NCBI GenBank assembly: GCA_964567585.1
Contig: CAZMND010000034.1
Coordinates: 1-19,582 of the forward strand
DNA: 19,582 nt
Reading direction: 5' to 3'
Source: CALZKI01 sp964567585
Lineage (GTDB): Bacteria; Bacillota; Clostridia; Lachnospirales; Lachnospiraceae
The first letter of the stretch is position 1; each line of letters opens with the position of its first letter. The translations under genes were made by a program, and so were the position numbers. The notes beneath the pieces were generated by a model. The model saw only the letters and a list, made by a program, of their open reading frames with translations, was not told the DNA's origin and did no database searches. Below are positions 6,606-14,538 of this stretch, piece by piece.

Positions 6606-7090
6606 ACAGTCTTTATCGACTTATTTTTTATCCGGAGTTCTTTGAAGAATGTGGTCAGCATCTGACTGCATTCTTCTTCTAATATTCCGCTGATAGTATG
6701 AACCTGATGATTAAACTGAGGCATATCCAGTATGTTTAGGATACTGCCTGCGCAGCCCGCTTTTGGATTCATACAGCCCATCACCACATTGGGAATTCTT
6801 GCCTGCACAATAGCGCCTGAGCACATCTGGCAGGGTTCCAAAGTTACATAGAGTGTGCAATCTTCCAAACGCCAGTCGCCGATTACTTTGCTGGCTTTTT
6901 TTATTGCAGTAATTTCAGCGTGGGCAAGGGTGTTTTTATCCGTATTTCTGCGGTTGTATCCCCTGCCAATAATTTTGTCTTCGTAAACAATGACGCAGCC
7001 AATCGGGACTTCGCCCAGTTTATAGGCTTTTTTTGCTTCCCGGAGTGCCATTTTCATATAATATTCGTGATTGTCCAACATTTTTTTCAT
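6602..7090 (-). CDS. tadA: tRNA-specific adenosine-34 deaminase
   Basis: The product converts adenosine to inosine at the wobble position of tRNA-Arg(ACG), an essential cytoplasmic reaction that lets one tRNA read several codons. The 162-residue length is normal. The cytidine/deoxycytidylate deaminase zinc site is complete: His57 and catalytic Glu59 in AHAEI, and Cys87 and Cys90 in PCQMC. GEVPIGCVIV near residue 26 and NPKAGCAGS near residue 113 are typical TadA blocks. The ATG is at 7088-7090, with AGGAGT (7095-7100 on the minus strand) four bases upstream. It is divergent from the NrdG2-type activase and directly upstream of SRP RNA. In Bacillus dnaX follows this pair; here it does not. Confidence 0.93.
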   Translation of the reverse strand: MKKMLDNHEYYMKMALREAKKAYKLGEVPIGCVIVYEDKIIGRGYNRRNTDKNTLAHAEITAIKKASKVIGDWRLEDCTLYVTLEPCQMCSGAIVQARIPNVVMGCMNPKAGCAGSILNILDMPQFNHQVHTISGILEEECSQMLTTFFKELRIKNKSIKTV

Positions 7091-7114
7091 AAAAACTCCT
7101 ATACTAAAAGTATC

Positions 7115-7142
7115 TTGTTTTCGTTTTAGAATATGGTATCAT
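7115..7142 (+). promoter_or_regulatory. Probable promoter of the activase/MATE pair
   Basis: TTGTTT (7115-7120) and TATCAT (7137-7142) are 16 bases apart, with TGG just before the -10 box making it extended. The surrounding TATGGTAT also occurs at the DUF5058 operon promoter (2574-2581), consistent with a shared extended -10 style. Confidence 0.5.
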
Positions 7143-7175
7143 AAATGTTATGTATAGGGCAAGGAGAGATGTTTT

Positions 7176-7865
7176 ATGAGAATTTGCGGACTGAATAAAA
7201 CAACATTACTGGATTATCCGGGATGCGTGGCGGCCACTTTGTTTGTGGGCGGTTGTAATTTCCGATGCCCTTTTTGTCACAACGGTGACTTGGTTTTACA
7301 TAGCGGCGAGATGACAGCGTATGAGGAGAAAGAGATTTTCTCTTTTCTTAAAAAAAGAAAAAGTGTGTTAGAGGGGGTTTGTATTACGGGTGGCGAACCT
7401 ACTCTTTATGAAGAACTGCCTTCCTTTATTGGAAAGATAAAAGAATTAGGGTATAAGGTAAAGCTGGATACCAATGGAAGTAATCCCAAAATGCTTTTGA
7501 AGTTGATGGAAGATAATTTGGTTGATTATGTTGCAATGGATATTAAAGCTCCGGTTTCGGGATATAATAAGGTTTGCGGAACAAATGTAGATATTGAAAG
7601 AATTAAGTGGTCTGTAGATATTTTGAAACAGGGTAAGGTTTGTTATGAATTTCGGACAACGATTGTAAAAGAATTTCATTCAAAGAAAGATATTCTGGAA
7701 ATCGGAAGTTGGCTTTCGGGAGCAGAAAATTATTATCTGCAAAACTATCAGGAAACAGATAAGAACATTTGTCAGGGCTTTGCGGCTATGGATAGTGAAG
7801 AGTTGTTTGAATTGGAAAAAGAGTTAAGAAAGTATGTGAAATATGTGAAGGTGCGCGGTGTTTGA
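7176..7865 (+). CDS. nrdG: Anaerobic ribonucleotide reductase-activating protein, NrdG2-type radical SAM
   Basis: This 229-residue radical SAM protein has a CxxxCxxC iron-sulfur motif at Cys27, Cys31 and Cys34 (GGCNFRCPFCHNGDL) and CITGGEPTL for S-adenosylmethionine binding. The opening LNKTTLLDYPGCVAATLF is characteristic of the NrdG2 type of anaerobic ribonucleoside-triphosphate reductase activases. The family makes a glycyl radical on a partner enzyme, using electrons and S-adenosylmethionine, and works only without oxygen. No nrdD or other glycyl radical enzyme is in the window, so the partner is inferred from the family. The start has AAGGAGAG at 7160-7167. The following MATE gene begins within about 35 bases of this stop codon, so the two probably share a transcript. 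Another radical SAM activase role cannot be ruled out. Confidence 0.82.
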   Translation: MRICGLNKTTLLDYPGCVAATLFVGGCNFRCPFCHNGDLVLHSGEMTAYEEKEIFSFLKKRKSVLEGVCITGGEPTLYEELPSFIGKIKELGYKVKLDTNGSNPKMLLKLMEDNLVDYVAMDIKAPVSGYNKVCGTNVDIERIKWSVDILKQGKVCYEFRTTIVKEFHSKKDILEIGSWLSGAENYYLQNYQETDKNICQGFAAMDSEELFELEKELRKYVKYVKVRGV

Positions 7866-7897
7866 CAGCCGGAGAACTTGGGAATTTGGTGAGAAAT

Positions 7898-9283
7898 ATG
7901 AAGAGATATTTTGGAGATAAGGCATTTTATAAAATGGCATTGGGTGTTGTGTTGCCCATTATGCTGCAAAACGGAATTACTAACTTTGTAAGTCTCTTGG
8001 ATAACATTATGGTGGGGCGTGTCGGGCTTGAACAAATGACTGGCGTGTCGATTGCCAATCAGCTGCAATTTGTCTATAATCTGGCTATTTTTGGAATTGT
8101 TTCAGGTGCCGGTATTTTTTGTGCGCAATATTTTGGATGCAAGGATATGAAAGGGGTTAGAAATGCCTTTCGTGTAAAATTGATCTTTTGTGCGGTTATC
8201 TGTATTATAGGCGTTGTGGTTTTTGCCTTTGCGGGAGAGTTTTTGATGGGACTGTATCTGAAGGGCAGTAGTGATAATGTTGACCCGGTGCTGACACTGC
8301 AAAGCGGAAAAGCATATTTGAATGTGATGATGGTTGGTATGGTGCCGTTTGCTATTGTACAGGCCTATTCCGGAACGCTTAGGGAAACTGGAGAGACGGT
8401 TTTGCCGATGAAAGCCGGTGTGGCGGCAGTGGTGGTGAACCTGACGCTGAATTCACTTCTTATTTACGGCTTGTTTGGTTTTCCGAAACTTGGTGTTGTG
8501 GGAGCGGCAATTGCGACTACGATTTCCAGATTTGTGGAATTGGGCATTGTCATAGTTTATGCACACAAGAATACCGAAAAACATCCTTATATGGCCGGAC
8601 TTTATAAAGAATTTAAGGTGCCGGGAACTTTGATGGGAAATATTTTTATAAAGGGAACACCGCTTATGCTCAATGAATTTTTGTGGTCCCTGGGTATTAC
8701 TACGCTTTTACAGTGTTATTCTGTCAGAGGACTTTCGGTTGTTTCTGCTATGAATATCAGCAGTACGTTGAGTAATGTTTTCAACGTGGTTTATATTGCC
8801 CTGGGAACGGCGATTTCCATTATAGTAGGTCAGCTTCTTGGTGCGGGTAAAATCGAAGAAGCAAAGGACACAGACCGTAAACTCATTGTATTTGCTCTTT
8901 TGAGTTGCTTTGCTGTGGGAGCGCTTTTGTCACTGGTTGCGCCATTCTTCCCTCAGATATATGAGGCAACGGATGAAGTGCGTGCCATGGCCACCAAATT
9001 TATACTGATTGTAGCACTTTGTATGCCGATTCAGGGATTTTTGAATGCGTGTTATTTTACTATCCGTTCCGGTGGAAAGACACTGATTACGTTTTTGTTC
9101 GACAGTTTTTATGTGTGGGTATTCAGCATTCCACTGGCATATGTGTTGGGGCATTATACTGCGATACCGATTGCAACACTATATCTGATATGTCAGTTAT
9201 CAGATTTAATAAAGTGTGTGATAGGTTTTGGTCTAGTAAAAAGAGGAAAATGGGCCCAAAATATGATTGCGGACAAGAAATAG
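7898..9283 (+). CDS. MATE-family efflux transporter (first copy)
   Basis: The protein has about 461 residues and roughly twelve membrane segments in two similar halves. FYKMALGVVLPIMLQNGITN and LLDNIMVGRVG at the start are typical MATE helix-1 features, and GVVGAAIATTISR ends the first half. Members export cationic drugs or metabolites using a Na+ or H+ gradient; the substrate is not predictable. I chose the ATG at 7898, with GGTGAG at 7888-7893, because the protein then begins with MKRYFGDKAFYK like relatives. An upstream TTG at 7862 that overlaps the preceding stop codon, with AAGGTG about eight bases before it, would add 12 residues and cannot be excluded. It probably shares a transcript with the NrdG2-type gene. 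No clear terminator was found after it; the next 165 bases hold the chemoreceptor promoter. Confidence 0.9.
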   Translation: MKRYFGDKAFYKMALGVVLPIMLQNGITNFVSLLDNIMVGRVGLEQMTGVSIANQLQFVYNLAIFGIVSGAGIFCAQYFGCKDMKGVRNAFRVKLIFCAVICIIGVVVFAFAGEFLMGLYLKGSSDNVDPVLTLQSGKAYLNVMMVGMVPFAIVQAYSGTLRETGETVLPMKAGVAAVVVNLTLNSLLIYGLFGFPKLGVVGAAIATTISRFVELGIVIVYAHKNTEKHPYMAGLYKEFKVPGTLMGNIFIKGTPLMLNEFLWSLGITTLLQCYSVRGLSVVSAMNISSTLSNVFNVVYIALGTAISIIVGQLLGAGKIEEAKDTDRKLIVFALLSCFAVGALLSLVAPFFPQIYEATDEVRAMATKFILIVALCMPIQGFLNACYFTIRSGGKTLITFLFDSFYVWVFSIPLAYVLGHYTAIPIATLYLICQLSDLIKCVIGFGLVKRGKWAQNMIADKK

Positions 9284-9326
9284 GAAAAAAGCACTATATT
9301 TTATGCAAAAGACTGGCTTAAATAGG

Positions 9327-9355
9327 TTGAAAAGAGTTCTTATTTTTGTTATAAT
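9327..9355 (+). promoter_or_regulatory. Strong promoter of the chemoreceptor gene
   Basis: TTGAAA (9327-9332) and a perfect TATAAT (9350-9355) are 17 bases apart, and TGT precedes the -10 box. The leader to the GTG start is about 87 bases with no riboswitch pattern I recognise. I saw no sigma-28 (flagellar) type element, although chemoreceptors often use one. Confidence 0.8.
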
Positions 9356-9448
9356 GCTCATATTAAGATGCTGAAGTTATATTAAGTAGACATAATCAAG
9401 CAAAAGGGTATATGAAAAAGTCACTATAAGTAATTGGGAGGTAATGTC

Positions 9449-11779
9449 GTGGGTAAAGATTTGGAAATGGCTGACTTAGAAAAAAAGCAGAAACAGGAAG
9501 CGGCAGAAGCGAAGAAGAAGGAAAAAGAACTTTTGAAGCAACAGAAACAGGCTGAGAAGGAAGCTAAGAAGAAAGAAAAGGCAGAAGCCAAAGCTGCAAA
9601 GAAAGCAGAAGCTATGGCGTCAGAGACTGGCGAAGAAGCCGAGGTTAAGAAGGCAAAAAAAGTTAAGAAAGTAAAAGATGCCGACGGCAAGGCTGAAGGA
9701 AAAGAGAAAAAGGCAAGTACTCCTAAGGAGAAATTTAAAAACACGATTCCTGTACATAGAAGAATTGCCACAAAGCTTATTTTGGCATTTATGATTCCGG
9801 TGGCTTGTATCGTAGTATTAGGTGTTGTATCTTACAACAAAGCGGCAAGTGCTATTGAAGATAATTACCGTAGTTCAGCAGCACAGACTGTTGATATGAT
9901 GGACAGATACATTACAACAGCTATGGAAAACGTTCAGGCGGACTTTAGAAATAACCTTGTTGATGATGAATTTAAAGGATTGTTCAGCGGCAACTTTGCA
10001 ACAGATGCTGTAAAAGAAAGTTCTCTCAGAAGAGAATGGAATACAACCTTACTTAAAATGCCTACATCAGATAAAATATATTCAAACGTGTACGTATTAT
10101 ACGATAAGGGAGATATCTGTATTACATCTACTTTGGTAAGCAAAGATGGATTATATACAGAATATAAGAATTCTGAACAGGGTAGTCCGGTTGCAACTGA
10201 CAAGTTTACAAACTTCTGGTTTGGTAACGATGCAAGCATTGATGCATCCATTGGAACGGATTCTTCTAAATATGCGATCCGTTATGCAAAATATTTGACA
10301 AACAAGAGTGTTATTATGGCAGATATCTCTTATGACTATATTATGGAGATTCTGAACACACTTGATGCCGGTGAAGGCAGTTATGTTGGTCTTGTAACCA
10401 ATATGGACGGACAGGAAGTTTTAGGTGATTTATACACATTGCCTGAGACATCGGTTTTCGTCGGAAGTGATTTCTATGTAGAAGCTATGGCATCTGAAGA
10501 AGAAAGTGGCTCAAAAGAAGTTACATATAATGGCGAAGATTACTTATTTATTTATTCAAAAATTCCAAGTCAGGATGCTTCAATCTGTGCGTTGGTATTA
10601 AATGATACAATTACTGCACAGGCTGCTGAAATTGGAAAAATTACAGTTATTGTGGTTATTCTTGCGGTTATCGTTGCTTTGGCATTAGGTATTCTTTTTG
10701 CAAGTAATATGAGTGGCGCAATCGGTTATATGTGCTATAAATTACAGAAGGTTGCCGGTGGTGACTTGACAGTAAGTATCAACATTAAGAGAAAAGACGA
10801 ATTCAAACTGTTAACAGATGAACTCGGAACGATGATTAAGAATATTAAGCACTTGATTACAAATGTTACAACAGCCAGTGATGACTTAAATGTTGCATCT
10901 GATCAGGTGGCTGAGTCATCCAGAATGTTTATGCAGACATCAGAAGGTATTCAGCTTGCAGTGTCTGAAATTGAACAGGGTGTTACAAAACTTGATGAAG
11001 ACTCGGCAGATTGTCTTTCACAGATGGATTCTCTCTCAGAAAAGATCGATGCTGTTACAGAAGGTACAGGTGTTATCGGTGGTTTAGCAGAAGAAACCGG
11101 CGAATCTATCAAGCAGGGTGTTGAATCTGTATCAGAATTGACCGGTACAGCACAGTCTACAACAGAAATTACAACTCACGTTGTGGAAGCAATCGGAGTT
11201 TTGGAAACAAAGACAAGATCCATTGGTCAGATTATCGGTGTTATCAATGGTATTGCAGAACAGACTAACCTCTTATCACTTAATGCTTCTATTGAAGCGG
11301 CAAGAGCAGGTGAGGCAGGTAGAGGCTTCTCAGTAGTTGCTGAAGAAATCAGAAAACTTGCTGACCAGTCATTGGGTTCTGCTAAACAGATTAGTAAGAT
11401 TGTAGATGAAATTATTGCTAATATGGGCGAAGTAGTTAAGGTGGCTAAGAAGGCTGAAGATATTGTTAGACTTCAGGAAGAATCTGTAGGTAATACAACT
11501 CGTTCATTCAACGAAATGGATGGTCAGGTTCAGACTTTGGTTGAATCTCTTGAAGGTATCAAAGCAGGTGTTAACAATATGGAAGCAGCGAGAGCAGCTA
11601 CACTTGGTGCAATCGAAAGTATTTCTGCAATTTCAGCTGAAACATCAGCTTGTTCATCAAACGTAAGCGAGATGGCTGCAAAACAGATGTCAGCTATTCA
11701 TACATTGGACGATGCGGCAAGTCAGTTGACAGCACGTGCGGAAGAATTGACAGTATTGTTACAGCAGTTCAAAATCTAA
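9449..11779 (+). CDS. Methyl-accepting chemotaxis protein with lysine-rich N-terminal extension
   Basis: The 776-residue transmembrane receptor has, in order: a lysine/alanine/glutamate-rich cytoplasmic extension (about 8-96), membrane segment 1 (about 108-129), an extracellular sensor of ~265 residues that looks like a double Cache domain, membrane segment 2 (about 399-421), a HAMP domain (to about 475) and the signalling domain. The hairpin tip lies near 603-640 (EQTNLLSLNASIEAARAGEA), the conserved site that contacts CheA and CheW. The ligand is unknown. I chose the GTG at 9449 because GGGAGG (9436-9441) lies seven bases upstream; a TTG at 9434 overlaps that site and is rejected. There is no CheR-docking pentapeptide at the C-terminus (ends LLQQFKI). 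The gene stands alone between its own promoter and terminator, with no chemotaxis or flagellar genes nearby. Codon choice is strongly biased, suggesting high expression. Confidence 0.92.
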   Translation: MGKDLEMADLEKKQKQEAAEAKKKEKELLKQQKQAEKEAKKKEKAEAKAAKKAEAMASETGEEAEVKKAKKVKKVKDADGKAEGKEKKASTPKEKFKNTIPVHRRIATKLILAFMIPVACIVVLGVVSYNKAASAIEDNYRSSAAQTVDMMDRYITTAMENVQADFRNNLVDDEFKGLFSGNFATDAVKESSLRREWNTTLLKMPTSDKIYSNVYVLYDKGDICITSTLVSKDGLYTEYKNSEQGSPVATDKFTNFWFGNDASIDASIGTDSSKYAIRYAKYLTNKSVIMADISYDYIMEILNTLDAGEGSYVGLVTNMDGQEVLGDLYTLPETSVFVGSDFYVEAMASEEESGSKEVTYNGEDYLFIYSKIPSQDASICALVLNDTITAQAAEIGKITVIVVILAVIVALALGILFASNMSGAIGYMCYKLQKVAGGDLTVSINIKRKDEFKLLTDELGTMIKNIKHLITNVTTASDDLNVASDQVAESSRMFMQTSEGIQLAVSEIEQGVTKLDEDSADCLSQMDSLSEKIDAVTEGTGVIGGLAEETGESIKQGVESVSELTGTAQSTTEITTHVVEAIGVLETKTRSIGQIIGVINGIAEQTNLLSLNASIEAARAGEAGRGFSVVAEEIRKLADQSLGSAKQISKIVDEIIANMGEVVKVAKKAEDIVRLQEESVGNTTRSFNEMDGQVQTLVESLEGIKAGVNNMEAARAATLGAIESISAISAETSACSSNVSEMAAKQMSAIHTLDDAASQLTARAEELTVLLQQFKI

Positions 11780-11793
11780 TTGATGCAAATTTA

Positions 11794-11839
11794 AAAGAGT
11801 ATGGAGACTCGAAAGAGTTCTCTATACTCTTTACTTTTT
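11794..11839 (+). terminator. Rho-independent terminator of the chemoreceptor gene
   Basis: The arm AAAGAGTATGGAGACTC (11794-11810) pairs with 11815-11832 around a GAAA tetraloop, with one G-U wobble and one bulged base. A T run follows at 11835-11839. Confidence 0.9.
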
Positions 11840-11858
11840 GCCTAAATTGCCGTATTAT
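11830..11858 (+). promoter_or_regulatory. Possible promoter of the MATE-ldh-copA-glycosyltransferase run
   Basis: TTTACT (11830-11835) and TATTAT (11853-11858) are 17 bases apart in the only 57-base gap ahead of six closely packed genes. The -35 box overlaps the end of the preceding terminator. The match is moderate; no better candidate is visible. Confidence 0.35.
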
Positions 11859-11896
11859 TTCTTACGTATGCAAATGTTTAGGAAAAGGTGAAAAGA

Positions 11897-13264
11897 ATGA
11901 AAACAGAGAATATGAATAAAGTAGATAAGACAACAGAGATTTTTAGAAATGCGCCGATACCTAAGGCGGTATTTTTCAACATAATTCCATCGATTGTAAG
12001 TATGCTGATGGTTATGATATATAATCTGGCGGATACTTTTTTTATCGGACAGACAAAGAATCCGTATATGGTGGCAGCAGTTTCTTTGGCAACACCGGCA
12101 TTTCTTATTTTTATGGCAATCGGTATGATTTTTGGTGTGGGTGGCACATCTTACATATCGAGAATGCTTGGTGAAGGAAAAAGTGAAAAAGCGAAGAATG
12201 CATCTTCCTTTTGTTTTTGGACAGGACTCGGTGTGGGTCTTATCGGGATGCTTTTTGTGTGGCTTATGATAAATCCGATTTGCAAATTGATTGGAACCAG
12301 TGCAGATACGATTGAGTATACGAAACAATATTTGCTTATTGTATCACTTAGTATACCGTTTGTGATTGTAGGGAACAGTTTTAGTAACATTATTCGTTCG
12401 GAAGGGAAAGCGAATATTGCTATGACAGGTATGGTGCTTGGTAATATTGCAAACATTGTACTGGATCCGATAATGATTCTTGGCATTGGCTGGGATGTTA
12501 TCGGTGCGGCAGTGGCAACGGTTATCGGTAATATTGTTGCATTTGTTTTCTATTTGATTCATTTGACATCTAAAAGAACTATTCTTTCTATCAGACCGCG
12601 TGATTATAGGGCGGGAGAGAAAATTGCAGTGGGAATTCTGGCAATTGGTATTCCGGCATCTATCAATAATATGCTGATGAGTACGTCCAACATTGTCATT
12701 AACAACCTGCTTAAAGAACATGACGATATGGCGGTTGCGGGGCTGGGCGTTGCATTTAAAGTTAATATGCTTGTGGTAATGCTTTTAATTGGTGTAGGAA
12801 CGGGAATTCAGCCACTTCTCGGTTACTGCTTTGGTGCAGGAAACAGAAAACGATTTATAGGCGTTTTGAAATTTTCTATTGCCTTGGCACTTTGTATGAG
12901 TGCGATATTGACTGTGGTTTGTTATTTTGGAGCATCACCAATGGTTAGGGCGTTCTTAGATAATGATGCGGCTTTTGGGTATGCATTTTCTTTTGCGAGA
13001 ACGTTGATTATTTCAGGTCCTATTCTGGGGGTTTTATTTGTGTTTATCAATACGATTCAGGCGATGGGAGCGGCACTACCTACGTTGATTTTGTCGATAA
13101 GCAGACAGGGAATTATTTATTTGCCGACACTGCTTATGTTTCATCACTTTTTTAACACACCTAAAATGCTTGTTATGGCGCAACCGGTGGCAGATTATTT
13201 ATCTACTACGCTGGCAATTATTTTATTTGTTGTTACATTTAGACGCATGAAAATGTTAAAATAA
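11897..13264 (+). CDS. MATE-family efflux transporter (second copy, MepA-like)
   Basis: The 455-residue protein has about twelve membrane segments. The opening FRNAPIPKAVFFNIIPSIVS, then YNLADTFFIGQTKNPYMVAA, is typical of the MepA/NorM-like branch. GVGGTSYISRMLGEG and the second-half GTGIQPLLGYCFGAG are conserved helix-end blocks. It should export cationic compounds by ion antiport; the substrate is unknown. It differs clearly from the MATE protein at 7898, so the two are not a recent duplication. The ATG at 11897 is chosen because AAGGTG (11885-11890) is six bases upstream; a GTG at 11888 would lie inside that site. The next gene begins 21 bases after the stop codon, so this is probably the first gene of a long operon. 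Confidence 0.9.
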   Translation: MKTENMNKVDKTTEIFRNAPIPKAVFFNIIPSIVSMLMVMIYNLADTFFIGQTKNPYMVAAVSLATPAFLIFMAIGMIFGVGGTSYISRMLGEGKSEKAKNASSFCFWTGLGVGLIGMLFVWLMINPICKLIGTSADTIEYTKQYLLIVSLSIPFVIVGNSFSNIIRSEGKANIAMTGMVLGNIANIVLDPIMILGIGWDVIGAAVATVIGNIVAFVFYLIHLTSKRTILSIRPRDYRAGEKIAVGILAIGIPASINNMLMSTSNIVINNLLKEHDDMAVAGLGVAFKVNMLVVMLLIGVGTGIQPLLGYCFGAGNRKRFIGVLKFSIALALCMSAILTVVCYFGASPMVRAFLDNDAAFGYAFSFARTLIISGPILGVLFVFINTIQAMGAALPTLILSISRQGIIYLPTLLMFHHFFNTPKMLVMAQPVADYLSTTLAIILFVVTFRRMKMLK

Positions 13265-13285
13265 AGTGTTGATGAGGCGAAGTGT

Positions 13286-13519
13286 ATGAAGAAAAGACAT
13301 ATTTTATTATGTGTAATTTGTATTTTACTTTGTGGGTTTGGGGCGCAGAACTTGCAGATTGTACAGACAAAAAGGTATGTATCAGTGGGGCGCTGCCTAT
13401 GGTGTGGTGCCACAATTGAATTAGAAAATGAACTGATTGAAGAAGGCTTACTTAGCGAAACAGAAGATGGTTATATTTATGTAGCAGATTGGGAAAACTA
13501 CAGATATCATTTTAATTAA
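13286..13519 (+). CDS. Small putative secreted or membrane-tethered protein with CxxC
   Basis: The 77-residue protein starts with a short basic stretch and a hydrophobic segment (about 5-20: HILLCVICILLCGFGA), a signal peptide or single anchor. The remaining ~55 residues contain CLWC, then an acidic and aromatic tail (EDGYIYVADWENYRYHFN). The cysteine in LLCG is not preceded by a small residue as in a good lipobox, so a lipoprotein is unlikely. The start has GAGG (13274-13277), eight bases before the ATG. The gene fits snugly between the MATE and lactate dehydrogenase genes, which supports its being real. I do not recognise a family. The CxxC could form a disulfide outside the cell or bind a metal; copA lies downstream in the same operon, but a link is speculation. 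Confidence 0.65.
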   Translation: MKKRHILLCVICILLCGFGAQNLQIVQTKRYVSVGRCLWCGATIELENELIEEGLLSETEDGYIYVADWENYRYHFN

Positions 13520-13542
13520 TTATGGTATACGGAGGTTTGTGG

Positions 13543-14538
13543 ATGAAGAAAAATCAATGTGAAGTGAATGTAAGAAAAGCAGCGATGATAGGCTGCGGTT
13601 TTGTGGGTTCGGCATCAGCTTTTGCCTTGATGCAAAGTGGTTTGTTTTCAGAATTGGTGCTGATTGATGCGGATAAAAATAGGGCAGAGGGAGAAGCGCT
13701 GGATATCAGTCATGGAGTGCCTTTTGCAAGACCTATGAAAATTTATGCAGGCGATTATGATGATATTGTTGATGCATCCGTGATTATTATCACTGCGGGA
13801 GCTAACCAAAAGCCGGATGAAACAAGACTAGATCTCGTACACAAAAATGTAGATATTTTCAAACAGATTATTCCGGAAATTGCAAAGAGAAATTGCAAAG
13901 GCATTTTGCTGATTGTATCAAATCCGGTGGATATTTTAACGTATGTAGCTATTAAATTAAGTGGATTCGAAGAAAATCGTGTAATTGGTTCGGGAACTGT
14001 TTTGGATACGGCCAGACTGAAATATGAACTTGGCGAGCACCTCGGTGTAGACAGCAGAACGGTTCATGCGTTTATTATCGGGGAGCATGGGGACAGCGAA
14101 ATTGCCGCATGGAGTAGTGCCAATGTATCGGGAATTCCGATTAATACATTTTGCGAGATGAGGGGGCATTACCATCATCAGAAAGCTATGCAGGAAATTG
14201 CAGATACTGTGAAAAACAGTGCTTATGAAATCATTGCCAAGAAAAGAGCGACTTACTATGGTATCGGTATGTCTGTAAAACGTATTTGTGAGGCTATCGT
14301 CAGGGATGAGAAATCCATATTGCCTGTGTCGGGAATTATGCATGGCGAGTATGGCATAGAGGATGTGTCCTTGAGTATGCCTGCAATTGTAGGAAAACAT
14401 GGTATCGAAGCGAAGGTTCCTATTGTTTTAAATGAACTGGAAAGAGCAAGATTGGAACAGTCTGCGGATACATTAAAAAGTATTATTGATGAACTTAAAT
14501 TGAATACGGGTGAAAGTGAAAAAAATGAAAAACAGTAG
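13543..14538 (+). CDS. ldh: L-lactate dehydrogenase
   Basis: The product reduces pyruvate to L-lactate with NADH in the cytoplasm, regenerating NAD+ in fermentation. The 331-residue length is slightly above the usual ~315 because of a charged C-terminal tail. Visible features are the NAD-binding GCGFVGS (residues 17-23), the loop ANQKPDETRLDLV with Gln89 (the pyruvate-specific residue; malate dehydrogenases have Arg) and Arg95, SNPVDILTYVA, LDTARLKYELG with the Asp/Arg pair, and catalytic His182 in GEHGDSE. I chose the ATG at 13543 because GGAGG (13531-13535) is seven bases upstream; an ATG at 13522 lies before that site. The 3' end overlaps the copA start by 14 bases. Its place between exporter and copper ATPase genes is odd for a glycolytic enzyme. 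Confidence 0.93.
   Translation: MKKNQCEVNVRKAAMIGCGFVGSASAFALMQSGLFSELVLIDADKNRAEGEALDISHGVPFARPMKIYAGDYDDIVDASVIIITAGANQKPDETRLDLVHKNVDIFKQIIPEIAKRNCKGILLIVSNPVDILTYVAIKLSGFEENRVIGSGTVLDTARLKYELGEHLGVDSRTVHAFIIGEHGDSEIAAWSSANVSGIPINTFCEMRGHYHHQKAMQEIADTVKNSAYEIIAKKRATYYGIGMSVKRICEAIVRDEKSILPVSGIMHGEYGIEDVSLSMPAIVGKHGIEAKVPIVLNELERARLEQSADTLKSIIDELKLNTGESEKNEKQ

Noticed and set aside
6332..6682. Open frame of 116 codons on the plus strand
   Set aside because: It lies over the SRP RNA gene and the end of tadA on the opposite strand; the RNA signature and promoter explain this DNA.
7101..7113. Small palindrome ATACT-AAA-AGTAT between the divergent tadA and activase genes
   Set aside because: Five-base AT-rich arms are expected by chance, and part of it lies next to the tadA ribosome binding site; no binding protein can be named.
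9356..9448. Possible riboswitch in the chemoreceptor leader, such as a c-di-GMP type
   Set aside because: The leader is about 87 bases, AT-rich, and lacks the conserved cores I would expect; no strong nested stems are visible.
9424..9771. Minus-strand open frame rich in Ser, Ala and Phe
   Set aside because: It is the mirror of the lysine/alanine/glutamate-rich start of the chemoreceptor gene; the skewed composition keeps the reverse frame open.
11855..12721. Minus-strand open frames opposite the second MATE gene
   Set aside because: They are Cys/His/Arg-rich or hydrophobic reverse readings of a clear membrane transporter gene, with no start signals.
14440..14525. Copper-responsive operator upstream of copA
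   Set aside because: No CopY-type TACAnnTGTA palindrome was seen, and the copA start lies inside the end of ldh, so it is more likely transcribed with ldh.
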